A stretch of 64,000 nt of DNA from assembly GCA_014896295.1 (NCBI GenBank), contig JADBKR010000008.1, positions 124,001-188,000 on the forward strand. The letters run 5' to 3'. The translations under genes were made by a program, and so were the position numbers. Positions 44,156 to 52,247 of the stretch are shown here, piece by piece. Source of the DNA: Limnochordaceae bacterium (GTDB lineage Bacteria > Bacillota > Limnochordia > Limnochordales > Geochordaceae). Each line of letters opens with the position of its first letter. Positions within the stretch are counted from its first letter, which is position 1. Under the pieces are notes generated by a model. That model had not been told where the DNA came from. It ran no database searches and was given only the letters and a program-made list of their open reading frames with translations.

Positions 44156-45025
44156 GTGCGGCGGGGCGGAGCCTGGGCCTGGGGGTTCGTAGCGCCCGCG
44201 CTCTTGCTCATCGGCTTCTATCTCGCCTACCCCACGGTCCAGACCATCTACCTGAGCTTCATGGACCGCCGCTCGGAGCACTTCGTGGGCCTGTCCAACT
44301 ACGTGCGGCTGTTCACGTCGAGCGCGATGCTCACCGCCTTTCGTAACAACCTCTTGTGGCTGGTGGTCTTCACGGCCGGCACGGTGGGCCTGGGTCTGCT
44401 CATGGCGGTGCTGACGGATCGGGTGCGCTACGAGGCGGCGGCCAAGGCGCTCATCTTCCTGCCGATGGCCATCTCCTTCGTGGGCGCCGGCGTGATCTGG
44501 AAGTTCATGTACGCCTACCAGCCGCCGGGGGTACCCCAGATCGGCCTCGCCAACCAGGTCATGGTGATGTTGGGGCAACAGCCCAGGGGCTGGCTCGTCG
44601 AGCGGCCCTGGGTCAACAACCTGGCTCTGATTGCGGTCGGGGTCTGGATCTGGACCGGGTTTGCCATGGTGGTGCTGTCGGCCGCCTACAAAGCCATCCC
44701 CAAGGAGCTCCTCGAGGCGGCCCGGGTGGACGGCGCCACCGAGTGGCAGGTCTTCTGGCGCATCAGCCTTCCCGTCATCCAGTCCACGGTGGCGGTCGTG
44801 GCGACGACCATGATCATCAACGTCCTCAAGGTCTTCGACATCGTGTACGTCATGACCAACGGCAACTTCGGCACCGAAGTGATGGCCAACCGGATGTACA
44901 AGGAGATGTTCGAGTACCAGGACTTCGGGCGGGCCAGCGCCATCGCGGTCATCCTCTTCCTGGCCATCGTGCCGATCATGCTGGCCAACATCCGGCGCTT
45001 CCGGCGACAGGAGGCGACGCGATGA
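44156..45025 (+). CDS. Carbohydrate ABC transporter permease (MalF/UgpA type)
   Basis: 289 residues, about six helices, with the EAA coupling motif EAARVDGATEWQVFWRISLP in the loop that meets the ATPase. GTG start at 44156 behind GGAGTGAGG. The last four bases overlap the next permease gene (ATGA). A 122-nt GC-rich gap separates it from the binding-protein gene. Confidence 0.93.
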   Translation: MRRGGAWAWGFVAPALLLIGFYLAYPTVQTIYLSFMDRRSEHFVGLSNYVRLFTSSAMLTAFRNNLLWLVVFTAGTVGLGLLMAVLTDRVRYEAAAKALIFLPMAISFVGAGVIWKFMYAYQPPGVPQIGLANQVMVMLGQQPRGWLVERPWVNNLALIAVGVWIWTGFAMVVLSAAYKAIPKELLEAARVDGATEWQVFWRISLPVIQSTVAVVATTMIINVLKVFDIVYVMTNGNFGTEVMANRMYKEMFEYQDFGRASAIAVILFLAIVPIMLANIRRFRRQEATR

Positions 45026-45957
45026 GGAGCGCACCGCACGATCTTCCGGTGGCGGCGACGACGAGGCCTGCCGCTCGGCGTCGGGCTGCCACGGCGGCGC
45101 CGGCGGGCGCGGGAGAGTGGACCTCTCAGGCGCTCGTGCACCTGGTCGTGGTGCTGATGGCGCTGGCGTGGGTACTGCCCACGTTGGGGCTGTTGGTGAG
45201 TTCGCTGCGACCGGCTCCCGACGTGGCCCGCACGGGATGGTGGACCGTCTTCGCCAACCCGTTCGACCTCACGCGCTGGACGCTCGCCAACTACCGGCAC
45301 GTGCTGGGGCAGCAGGGGCTGGCGCAGGCGTTCCTCAACAGCTTCATCATCACGGTGCCGGCGACGGTGCTGCCCATCCTGGTGGCGTCGTTCGCGGCGT
45401 TCGCCTTCGCGTGGCTCGACTTCCCCGGGCGCTCGTGGCTCTTCCTGGTGGTCGTGGGGTTCCTCGTCGTGCCCCTGCAGATGACCTTCGTGCCGATCCT
45501 GAGGATCTACAGCGAGACCGGGCTCACCGGCACGTTCGTGGGGATATGGCTGGCGCACACGGGCTACGGGCTGCCCTTCGCCGTTTACCTGATGCGCAAC
45601 TTCTTCGGCTCGCTGCCGGGGGAGCTCTTCGAGTCGGCGTACATCGACGGGGCGTCTCCGCTGTCGGCGTTCTTCCGGCTGGCACTGCCGATGTCGACCC
45701 CGGCTCTGGCGTCGCTGGCGATCTTCCAATTTCTGTGGGTGTGGAACGACCTGCTGGTCGCCCTCATCTACCTGGGCGGCGGCGCCCGGACCGGCCCGTT
45801 GACCCTGAAGCTGTCGAGCCTGGTCGGCAGCTACGGGCAGGAGTGGCACGTGCTGACGGCGGCGGCCTTCATCTCCATGCTGATCCCGGTCGCCCTCTTC
45901 TTCGCGCTCCAGCGCTACTTCGTCCGGGGCATCCTGGCCGGCGCGGTCAAGGGCTGA
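45022..45957 (+). CDS. Carbohydrate ABC transporter permease (MalG/UgpE type)
   Basis: 311 residues with an Ala/Arg-rich 30-residue N-terminal extension, six helices, and the EAA-type loop ESAYIDGASPLSAFFRLALPMSTP. It ends GILAGAVKG, the usual C-terminus of MalG-type permeases. Overlaps its partner permease at the start and the convergent meaB gene by 11 nt at the end. Confidence 0.94.
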   Translation: MRSAPHDLPVAATTRPAARRRAATAAPAGAGEWTSQALVHLVVVLMALAWVLPTLGLLVSSLRPAPDVARTGWWTVFANPFDLTRWTLANYRHVLGQQGLAQAFLNSFIITVPATVLPILVASFAAFAFAWLDFPGRSWLFLVVVGFLVVPLQMTFVPILRIYSETGLTGTFVGIWLAHTGYGLPFAVYLMRNFFGSLPGELFESAYIDGASPLSAFFRLALPMSTPALASLAIFQFLWVWNDLLVALIYLGGGARTGPLTLKLSSLVGSYGQEWHVLTAAAFISMLIPVALFFALQRYFVRGILAGAVKG

Positions 45958-46990
45958 GATCCTGCCCGGAGAGGGCCTGGCGCAGGAGGAGGCCGGCGGC
46001 GTCCCGGGCCGACAGCTCGCCGTCTGCCAGGCGCCGGGCCAGCTCGGCCCAAAGCCCGCGCTGCCGGGCCGGCGCCACCACGTGGCGCTCCACCTCCGCT
46101 GCGAGGGCCGCCCGGAGCTCCCATTCGGCCCGGAGGCGGCGTCGCTCCTGGGCGGAGGGGGCCGACTCCAGATAGCGCCGGTGCGACTCCAGCGCTTCGA
46201 CGAGCTGGCCCAGCCCCTCCCGGCGGGTCGAGGAGACCAGCACCACGGGAATCTGCCAGGCGCCCGTATCGGGGGGCGAGAGGTGGAGGATCCCCGCGAT
46301 GGCCCGGTAGGCCTCGTGAGCGCCCGGGAGATCGGCCTTGTTGACCACCATCACGTCGCCGATCTCGACGATGCCGGCCTTGAGCGCCTGCACCTCGTCG
46401 CCGGAGCTCGGGTTGAAGACCAGCACGACCGTGTGGGCCACGCCCAGCACGCCGACGTCGTTTTGGCCGGCGCCGACGGTTTCGACCAGGACGACGTCCA
46501 TGCCGGCCGTGTCGAGCACCCGCACCATCGCGAAGACCGAGAGTGCGAGGCCCCCCTGCTGCCCGCGGCTGGCCACGCTGCGCATGAAGATCCCCGGATC
46601 GTCCACCGGCAGGCTCATTCGCAGCCGGTCGCCCAACACCGCTCCACCGGTGAAAGGGCTCGTGGGGTCCACCGCGAGAATGCCCACCTTGCGGCCGCGC
46701 CGGCGAAGCTCCAGGGCGAGCTGGCCGATGAGGGTGCTCTTGCCAGCGCCGGGGCTGCCCGTGACGCCCACCACGTGAGCGCGCACGACCCCGGTCAACA
46801 GAGGGGCGAGTTCGTCGGAGACGCGAGCTGCTTCCCGGCTCGTGCCGGCGACCCCGTCGTGCAGGCTCGCCTCGGCCAGGCTGAGCGCCCTGGCGAGCGC
46901 CCCCCGGTCTCCTGCCCGCACCCGATCGGCCAGCGACACCGTCCGGGCGGCGGCGTCACGTGGTTCACGCAAGCCGGAGTGCTGCTGCAC
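45947..46990 (-). CDS. meaB: Methylmalonyl-CoA mutase-associated GTPase MeaB
   Basis: A 347-residue G3E-type GTPase that guards and reloads the B12 cofactor of acyl-CoA mutases. Walker A GSPGAGKST is at residues 78-86, LAVDPTSPFTGGAVLGDRLRM follows, then VETVGAGQNDVGV and the base-recognition motif NKAD. It lies downstream of biotin carboxylase and carrier genes on the same strand, suggesting a propionyl-CoA to succinyl-CoA route. The mutase and the carboxyltransferase are not in this window. Confidence 0.93.
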   Translation of the reverse strand: MQQHSGLREPRDAAARTVSLADRVRAGDRGALARALSLAEASLHDGVAGTSREAARVSDELAPLLTGVVRAHVVGVTGSPGAGKSTLIGQLALELRRRGRKVGILAVDPTSPFTGGAVLGDRLRMSLPVDDPGIFMRSVASRGQQGGLALSVFAMVRVLDTAGMDVVLVETVGAGQNDVGVLGVAHTVVLVFNPSSGDEVQALKAGIVEIGDVMVVNKADLPGAHEAYRAIAGILHLSPPDTGAWQIPVVLVSSTRREGLGQLVEALESHRRYLESAPSAQERRRLRAEWELRAALAAEVERHVVAPARQRGLWAELARRLADGELSARDAAGLLLRQALSGQDLSP

Positions 46991-47060
46991 GGCTGGACGC
47001 CTCCCAACGGCGAAGCGACTTCACGATGGGGGGTGCAGGGCGCATCGCGCCTGCGTCACC

Positions 47061-47594
47061 TCAAGACGCTCCGGCCGGCGCCCGCAGCGCCACCAGGCTC
47101 TCCCCCGTGTTGACCGTCTGCCCCACGCGGACGGCGACGTGGCTCACCACGCCGGCTTCCGGGCTTCTCACCTCGTTTTCGAGGTTCATCGCCGACAGCA
47201 CCAGCAGGAGATCCCCCTTCCCCACGGCCTGGCCGGGAGTAACGGCGACCGACAGCACCAGGCCGGGCATCGGGGCTTTCACCACGCGGGCTCCCGCCGA
47301 GGTGCCGGCCGGCGCCGCCGGGCGCGACCCGGCGGAAAGAAGGGGCGGCCGGGCCACGCCGGCCTCCGCCGGGTGGGGCCGGGGCCGGGCCGGCGTGGAT
47401 CCCGGCAGGGCACCACCCTCGTACCCCACCCGGGTGGCCGCTCCGTCGACCTGCCCGGGTACCGGATCCACGAGCTCCTCTACCTCGACGATGTACGGCA
47501 CTCCGTCCACGTGCACCCGGAAGCGCCGGCGTGACCCATGCCCTGCGCCGGCCGTCCCCCCGTCTTCCCCGTAGAGCGCCGGGCTCCACGTCAC
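47061..47594 (-). CDS. Biotin carboxyl carrier-like protein with Asn at the biotinylation site
   Basis: 177 residues from the GTG at 47594, behind GGGGAGG. It has an N-terminal VHVDGVPYIVEVEE strand region, a Pro/Ala/Gly linker and a C-terminal biotinyl-domain fold: VVKAPMPGLVLSVAVTPGQAVGKGDLLLVLSAMN, LENEV, and GVVSHVAVRVGQTVNTGESL. The acceptor motif that should read (E)AMKMEN here reads SAMNLEN: residue 137 is Asn (codon AAC at 47186-47184). Biotin cannot be attached there. A one-base error (AAC for AAG/AAA) or a genuinely inactive carrier are both possible. It sits between biotin carboxylase and meaB. Confidence 0.75.
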   Translation of the reverse strand: MTWSPALYGEDGGTAGAGHGSRRRFRVHVDGVPYIVEVEELVDPVPGQVDGAATRVGYEGGALPGSTPARPRPHPAEAGVARPPLLSAGSRPAAPAGTSAGARVVKAPMPGLVLSVAVTPGQAVGKGDLLLVLSAMNLENEVRSPEAGVVSHVAVRVGQTVNTGESLVALRAPAGAS

Positions 47595-47652
47595 GGGTCT
47601 ACGCCTCCCCTCTCGCGGCCCCAGAGGGATCCCCGGGCGACCCGCCGGCGTT

Positions 47653-49289
47653 TCACCGGGCCCGGTGCGCCGGCCCGTGGGCTCCCCCACCTTCCGGGTC
47701 GGGGTAAATGGCCCGGATCCTCCACCGCCGGCGGCTCCCCGCGTCGCGGTCATGCCGCGCCGCTCCGGCCCTGGCCCGCGGGCCGTCCAGGTAGGCCTGG
47801 AGCGCCGCTGCCGCCGCGGCAGCCGCTTCGGGGGAAACGCCCTCCCTGCGCGCTCCCGGGGCGAGCTCGACCCGCGCTGCGGCAGCCCCCTCCCCGTTTC
47901 TCCCCGGGGCTGCCGCCCCCGGCCCCGGGCCATCGGGGGGTAGCTGGTCGGGGGTGAAGTGCTGCTCCACGAACCGGGTGGTCACTTCCCCGTCGCGAAA
48001 CTCGCGGCGCCCTACCAGCCACCGGTGGAAAGGCAGCGTCGTCCGCACCCCGTCGATCGCGAACTCCTCGAGCGCCCGGCGCGCCCTCGCCAGCGCCTCG
48101 CGCCGGGACGGTGCCCATACGACGAGCTTGGCGACCAGCGAGTCGTAGAACGGGGGGATGACCCACCCGGGGAACGCGGCCGAATCGACCCGCACGCCGG
48201 GCCCTCCGGGCGGCAGGTAAGCCTCGATGGCCCCCGGATTGGGCAGGAAGCCCCGGCGAGGGTCTTCGGCGTTGATGCGAAACTCGATGGCGTGGCCCCG
48301 CAGCACCACGTCCTCCTGCCCGAGGGGCACCGGCTGCCCGGCCGCGAGCGCCATCTGGAGCTGCACGAGGTCGGTCCCCGTCACGAGCTCCGTCACCGGG
48401 TGCTCGACCTGAATGCGGGCGTTGACCTCGATGAAGTAGAAGCGCCGCTCTTCGTCCACCAGGAACTCGGCCGTCCCGACCCCCACGTAGCCCGCCGACG
48501 CGGCGAGCCGCACCGCCGCCTCTCCCATGCGCCGCCGCAGCGTATCGTCCAGCACCGGGGACGGCGCTTCTTCTGCGAGCTTCTGGTGGCGCCGCTGGAT
48601 GGAGCAGTCCCGCTCCCCGAAGTAGACGCCCTTGCCGTACCGGTCGACGGCAAACTGGATCTCGACGTGGCGCACCCGCTCCAGCCACTTCTCCAGATAG
48701 AGGGAGCCGTCGCCGAACGCCTTCGCCGCCTCGGAGGAGGCCCGCTCCCACGCGCTCTCCAGCGACTCCGGCCCGTCCACGCGGCGCATGCCGCGCCGTC
48801 CCCGCCCGCCACCGCCTTCAGCAGCACCGGATAACCCAGGCGCTGCGCCTCCTGGCGGGCCTCCTCGACGCCGGACAGGGCGCCGGCGCTGCCGGGGATG
48901 GTCGGGATGCCGAGCCGCTCCGCCTCCCGGCGAGCGGCGTCCTTGTTGCCGAAGTGCGCCAGCACCTCTTCCGGCGGCCCGATGAAGGTCAGCCCCGCCT
49001 CCCGGCAGAGGCGGGCCAGCACCGGGTTTTCGGACAGGAAGCCGTAACCGGGGTGTACGGCGTCGGCCCCTGCCGAGCGGGCCGCCTCCACCACCGCCCG
49101 GGCATCCAGGTAGACCAGCGGGTCGTCCCGGACCACCACGCCATCCGCCAACCGTGCCGGGAGGCTCTCCCGATCGGGGCCGGATGCCAGCAGCACGGCC
49201 GGGATGCCGAGCTCCCGCAATGCGCGGATGACCCGCAGGGCGATCTCGCCCCGGTTGGCCACCAGCACGCTCGAGAAGATGGGGCCCAC
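47653..49289 (-). CDS. Biotin carboxylase subunit of an acyl-CoA carboxylase, apparent frameshift
   Basis: ATP-grasp biotin carboxylase. The GTG at 49289 starts SVLVANRGEIALRVIRAL and the frame runs through VHPGYGFLSENP to LLKAVAGG. There it breaks; the remainder (GMRRVDGPESL, HVEIQFAVDRYGKGVYFGERDCSIQRRHQK, EFLVDEERRFYFIEVNARIQVEHPVTE) is in a second frame. One extra G in the run opposite CCCC at 48800-48803 restores the glycine loop AGGGRRGMR. Corrected length is about 545 residues, longer than the usual 450-510 because of a low-complexity C-terminal tail. Followed by the carrier protein and meaB. Confidence 0.85.
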
Positions 49290-49363
49290 CGCTCTTCACC
49301 TGCCTGCCTTCCGAGCGCCCGCCCTCGCAGGGGTCTCTCGAGGGTCGATCCCGTCGTCGAGCC

Positions 49364-49389
49364 GTCAACCAAACGGCCGGTTGGTCGAC
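49364..49389 (-). promoter_or_regulatory. TetR-like operator upstream of the acyl-CoA carboxylase genes
   Basis: GTC-A-ACCAA-A-CGGCCG-G-TTGGT-C-GAC, a 26-bp palindrome with only two mismatched pairs. The ACCAA...TTGGT arms around a CG-rich centre resemble operators of TetR-type regulators that often control acyl-CoA genes. No TetR gene is in the window, so the regulator is inferred. Confidence 0.45.
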
Positions 49390-49615
49390 GGCCCCAGCAC
49401 GCGCGCCGCCGCTTCCGACGCGCCGGATAAATGATGCGAATTGCGGTTACGGTTCGCTCTCCAGTCTACCATGCATCCGGCACGGCCGAAAGCGTCCCGC
49501 AGCCGCGGGCCCTGCCGGCCCGGATGGCCGGGACGGGAGCCGGGAACCGGCGTACCTCGCGCTGGATGTCATTCGACCCGGACGTATGACCTCCGGAGAA
49601 AGGGTCACGGTTCTC

Positions 49616-49667
49616 TTGGTGCATCCCTTCACAAACGGGTATGGATGGGTAGGGACAGTACCCTACC
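49616..49667 (+). promoter_or_regulatory. Promoter and CsoR/CstR-like operator of the DsrE-TusA-SQR operon
   Basis: TTGGTG (49616-49621) and TATGGA (49640-49645) are 18 nt apart. Just downstream, over the likely start site, is GGTAGGG-6-CCCTACC (49648-49667), a perfect 7-bp inverted repeat. A further AGGGTAG follows at 49672. G-tract/GGGTA inverted repeats are typical of CsoR-family regulators, among which CstR-type proteins respond to persulfides and control just such sulfur genes. The regulator itself is not in the window. Confidence 0.55.
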
Positions 49668-49710
49668 TCCTAGGGTAGAGTTCCCAGGCGAGAGGTGAGG
49701 GGTGGATGCT

Positions 49711-50115
49711 ATGCCGGAGCAGCAGGTACCCAAACTCTCCATCGTGCTCATGTCACCCCAGCTGAGCAAGCTGCACGCGGCGGCCATCATGGCATCGACG
49801 GCCGCGGCGGCAGGCATGAGGGTGCAGGTCTTCGCCACCATGGATGCCCTCGGGCAGTTTCGCAAGGAGGTCGTCGAGCGGCGCGCTTTCGTCCTGGACG
49901 AGGTGGGCCGCGAACTGGTCGCAAAAGGCGTGCCCCTTTTCTACGACTTGCTCGCGCAGGGCAAGGAAGTCGGCGATCTGCACGTCTTCGGGTGCGCGAT
50001 GGCGGCCGACCTCATGGGCTGGCGCCAGGCCGACTTCATCGACCTGGTGGAGGACGTCATCGGAGTGACCGCATTCTTTGGCAAGTCCGAAGGCGCCCAG
50101 ATCCTGACCATCTGA
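49711..50115 (+). CDS. DsrE/DsrF-like sulfur relay protein
   Basis: A 134-residue DsrE-fold protein (DsrE2-like). SIVLMSPQLSKLHAAAIMASTAAAAGM forms the first helix-strand unit, and VFGCAMAADLMGW carries the conserved Cys expected to hold persulfide sulfur. I start at the ATG of 49711, 10 nt after AGGTGAGG; a GTG at 49702 is also in frame. First gene of the DsrE-TusA-flavoprotein-DUF1641 operon, so a role in moving sulfane sulfur to or from TusA is likely. Confidence 0.85.
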   Translation: MPEQQVPKLSIVLMSPQLSKLHAAAIMASTAAAAGMRVQVFATMDALGQFRKEVVERRAFVLDEVGRELVAKGVPLFYDLLAQGKEVGDLHVFGCAMAADLMGWRQADFIDLVEDVIGVTAFFGKSEGAQILTI

Positions 50116-50137
50116 GAGACAGGAGGAGGGGGCACCC

Positions 50138-50426
50138 ATGGCCGTCGAGCAGGGCAAACCCCAGGCTGCAGCTCGGCGGGACCAACCACGCCCAGCTGCG
50201 GCCCGACAAGGTCGTAGACGCGCGGGGCGCCTACTGCCCGGGCCCGCTCATGGAGCTCATCAAGGCCATCAAGGCGCAGCCGGTCGGCAGCGTCGTCGAA
50301 GTCTGGTCGAGCGACCAGGGTTCGAGCAAAGACATTCCCGAGTGGGTCAAGAAGGCGTCCCACGAACTGGTGTACGTCGTGGAGGAAAGCGGGTACTGGC
50401 GTATCGCCGTTCGCAAGGGACACTAG
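50138..50426 (+). CDS. tusA: TusA family sulfurtransferase, apparent frameshift
   Basis: A small sulfur carrier. The strong GGAGGAGG before the ATG at 50138 opens a frame MAVEQGKPQ that then loses homology, while the TusA sequence VVDARGAYCPGPLMELIKAIK to IAVRKGH is in the next frame with no start of its own. Removing one C from the CCCC at 50159-50162 gives MAVEQGKPRLQLGG joined to the TusA part, 95 residues in all. The active Cys is in CPGP; the C-terminal TusA/SirA fold is complete. It lies between DsrE and the flavoprotein. Confidence 0.82.
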
Positions 50427-50480
50427 GAGGTCCGGCCCGAGACGACGGCCCCCGGCGCGCCGGGGGCCGGTCGAAGGAGC

Positions 50481-51638
50481 GTGGTGAGGGTGTTTGGCCG
50501 CAAGCGAGTCGTGATCCTGGGAGGCGGGCCCGGCGGCACCATGGTCGCCAACCACCTAGCCCGGCGGTTCAACGGGTCGTTGACGGGCGACCGGGTGGAG
50601 ATCGTGCAGATCACCGCTTGCACCAAGCACACCTACCAGCCGGGCTTTCTGTTCGTGGCGCTCGGCGACGCGCCGCTCGAGCACTTCGAGCGGGACCAGG
50701 CCTCGCTGCTGTTGCCCGGCATCCGGCTGGTCGTCGACCCGGCAGAGTCCATCGACCCGCAGGCCGGGCACGTCATCACCGAGAGCGGCGCCGTCTACGC
50801 TTACGACTACCTGATCATCGCCACGGGGTCGTACCCCGATCCTTCCGCCGTCCCCGGCCTGGCCCAGGGGGCTTTTGGGTTTTACACCGCCGAGGATGCG
50901 GTGCGGCTGCGCGAGGCGCTCGGCCGGTTCGAGAAGGGCCGCATCGTGCTGACCGTGGACGTGCCCCACAAATGCCCGGTGGCGCCCCTCGAGATGGTCT
51001 TGAGCCTGGATGCCTACTTCCGCCGGATGGGGCGCCGGCACGACGTCGAGCTCGTCTACACCTACCCCATCAACCGGGTCCACTCCCTGCCGCAGGTGGC
51101 CGAGTGGGCCCAGGCGGAGTTCGAGCGGCGGGAGATCCGGTGGGAGACGTTCTTCAACGTGGATCGGGTCGATCCGGAGCAGCGGGTCGTTTACAGCGCC
51201 GAGGGCGGCGAGTACCCGTACGATCTGCTCATCTCGGTGCCGCCGCACCGGGGTGCCCCGGTGGTGGCCGCCTCGGGCCTCGGCGACGAGCAGGGCTTCG
51301 TCCCCACCGACCGCTACACGCTCCGGGGAGCGGGGCTGGAAAACGTGTACGTCGTGGGCGACGCCACCAACTTGCCGGTCAGCAAGGCCGGCTCGACCGC
51401 CCACTACGAGGCCGACATCGTGGCGGACAACGTCGCCGCCGCCATAACCGGCGAGCCGGCGCTGCGCCGGTATGACGGGAAGGTCTTCTGCTTCATCGAG
51501 GCGGGCGATGACCGCGGCACCTACATCGAGTTCAGCTACACCCGGCCGCCGAGGCCGGCGCCGGCATCGGTCATGTTGCACCAGTTCAAGATGGCCTACA
51601 ACGAGATGTACTGGCTTTCGGCCCGGGGCGTCTTGTAG
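50481..51638 (+). CDS. Sulfide:quinone oxidoreductase-like FAD flavoprotein
   Basis: 385 residues. It has an N-terminal FAD-binding VVILGGGPGGTMVA, a second dinucleotide fold with YLIIATGSYPDPSAVPG, and the late FAD motif VYVVGDATNLPVSKAG. Candidate redox cysteines are in TACTKHTYQPG, VPHKCPVAPLEM and VFCFIEAGDD, near the positions used by SQR enzymes. In this operon oxidation of sulfide to sulfane sulfur with electrons to quinone is the likely job, with TusA/DsrE taking the sulfur. AAGGAG precedes a run of GTG codons, so the exact start (50481, 50484 or 50490) is open. Confidence 0.83.
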   Translation: MVRVFGRKRVVILGGGPGGTMVANHLARRFNGSLTGDRVEIVQITACTKHTYQPGFLFVALGDAPLEHFERDQASLLLPGIRLVVDPAESIDPQAGHVITESGAVYAYDYLIIATGSYPDPSAVPGLAQGAFGFYTAEDAVRLREALGRFEKGRIVLTVDVPHKCPVAPLEMVLSLDAYFRRMGRRHDVELVYTYPINRVHSLPQVAEWAQAEFERREIRWETFFNVDRVDPEQRVVYSAEGGEYPYDLLISVPPHRGAPVVAASGLGDEQGFVPTDRYTLRGAGLENVYVVGDATNLPVSKAGSTAHYEADIVADNVAAAITGEPALRRYDGKVFCFIEAGDDRGTYIEFSYTRPPRPAPASVMLHQFKMAYNEMYWLSARGVL

Positions 51639-51738
51639 GCGTGCCGGGAGCCGTCACGGTTGGTGGCCGGGACCGGCATGCCGGTGATCCGGGCCCGGTA
51701 TTCCGGCAGGGCGGTACAACCGCGAGGGGGCGCATGGG

Positions 51739-52224
51739 ATGCTGGAGAAGGTCGAAGGCAGCGGCACCGGCGGCCATCGCGCGGACGGCGAGCCCGGGCA
51801 GCGCCCGGAGGCTCCCGCCGTCGCGCTGCAGGAGCGGCCGGTGACGACCGAGCCTTCGCAGGTAACGACGCGGGTCATGGCCAGGCTGGAAGCGCTGGAG
51901 GCATCGGGTGCGCTCGATACCCTGGTCGAGGCGGCCGGCGCCTTCAAGGCGCTCATGGATTCCATGACGCCGGGCGTCCTGGCGCGGATGGCGGGCCTCG
52001 CCTCCGATGCAGGACTGTTACTGGACGAGGTCCTGCAAAGCGGCCGGCCGGTGCTGGTCGATGCCGTCCGGGCGCTGGGGGATGCGGCGCGGGAAAGCCG
52101 CGGCCGGACGCGTGCGCCGGGCATACGGGAGCTGTGGCAGATGGCCAGGGACCCCGACACCCGCCGGGGGCTCGCCTTCCTGCTGGGCTTGGCCCGAGCG
52201 CTCGGCGCCCGGATGCGGGCCTGA
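51739..52224 (+). CDS. DUF1641 family protein
   Basis: 161 residues, all-alpha, hydrophobic-patterned without a clear membrane helix. The repeated ALDTLVEAAGAFKALMDSMTPGVLARM and ELWQMARDPDTRRGLAFLLGLARALG stretches match DUF1641, often encoded beside SQR-like flavoproteins or formate dehydrogenase subunits. Function unknown. It closes the sulfur operon 100 nt after the flavoprotein. Confidence 0.78.
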   Translation: MLEKVEGSGTGGHRADGEPGQRPEAPAVALQERPVTTEPSQVTTRVMARLEALEASGALDTLVEAAGAFKALMDSMTPGVLARMAGLASDAGLLLDEVLQSGRPVLVDAVRALGDAARESRGRTRAPGIRELWQMARDPDTRRGLAFLLGLARALGARMRA

Positions 52225-52227
52225 AGG

Positions 52228-52243
52228 CGTGCCGGCAGGCACG
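52228..52243. terminator. Hairpin between convergent DUF1641 and GntR genes
   Basis: CGTGCC-4-GGCACG in the 23-nt gap between two convergent stop codons. There is no T-tract on either side, so it is only a weak bidirectional terminator candidate. Confidence 0.35.
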
Positions 52244-52247
52244 GCGC

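Larger units (their letters stand above)
49290..49710. other. 420-nt regulatory region between the carboxylase operon and the sulfur operon
   Basis: No coding signal on either strand. It holds a near-perfect 26-bp palindrome at 49364-49389, about 75 nt upstream of the carboxylase GTG, then a GC-rich stretch around 49490-49560. The promoter/operator of the DsrE operon is at 49616-49667 and its ribosome site AGGTGAGG at 49693-49700. Confidence 0.7.

Noticed and set aside
50138-50426. Programmed ribosomal frameshifting to express TusA, LivG or the others
   Set aside because: There are no slippery heptamers with downstream structures, and unrelated genes are all affected; indel errors are simpler.
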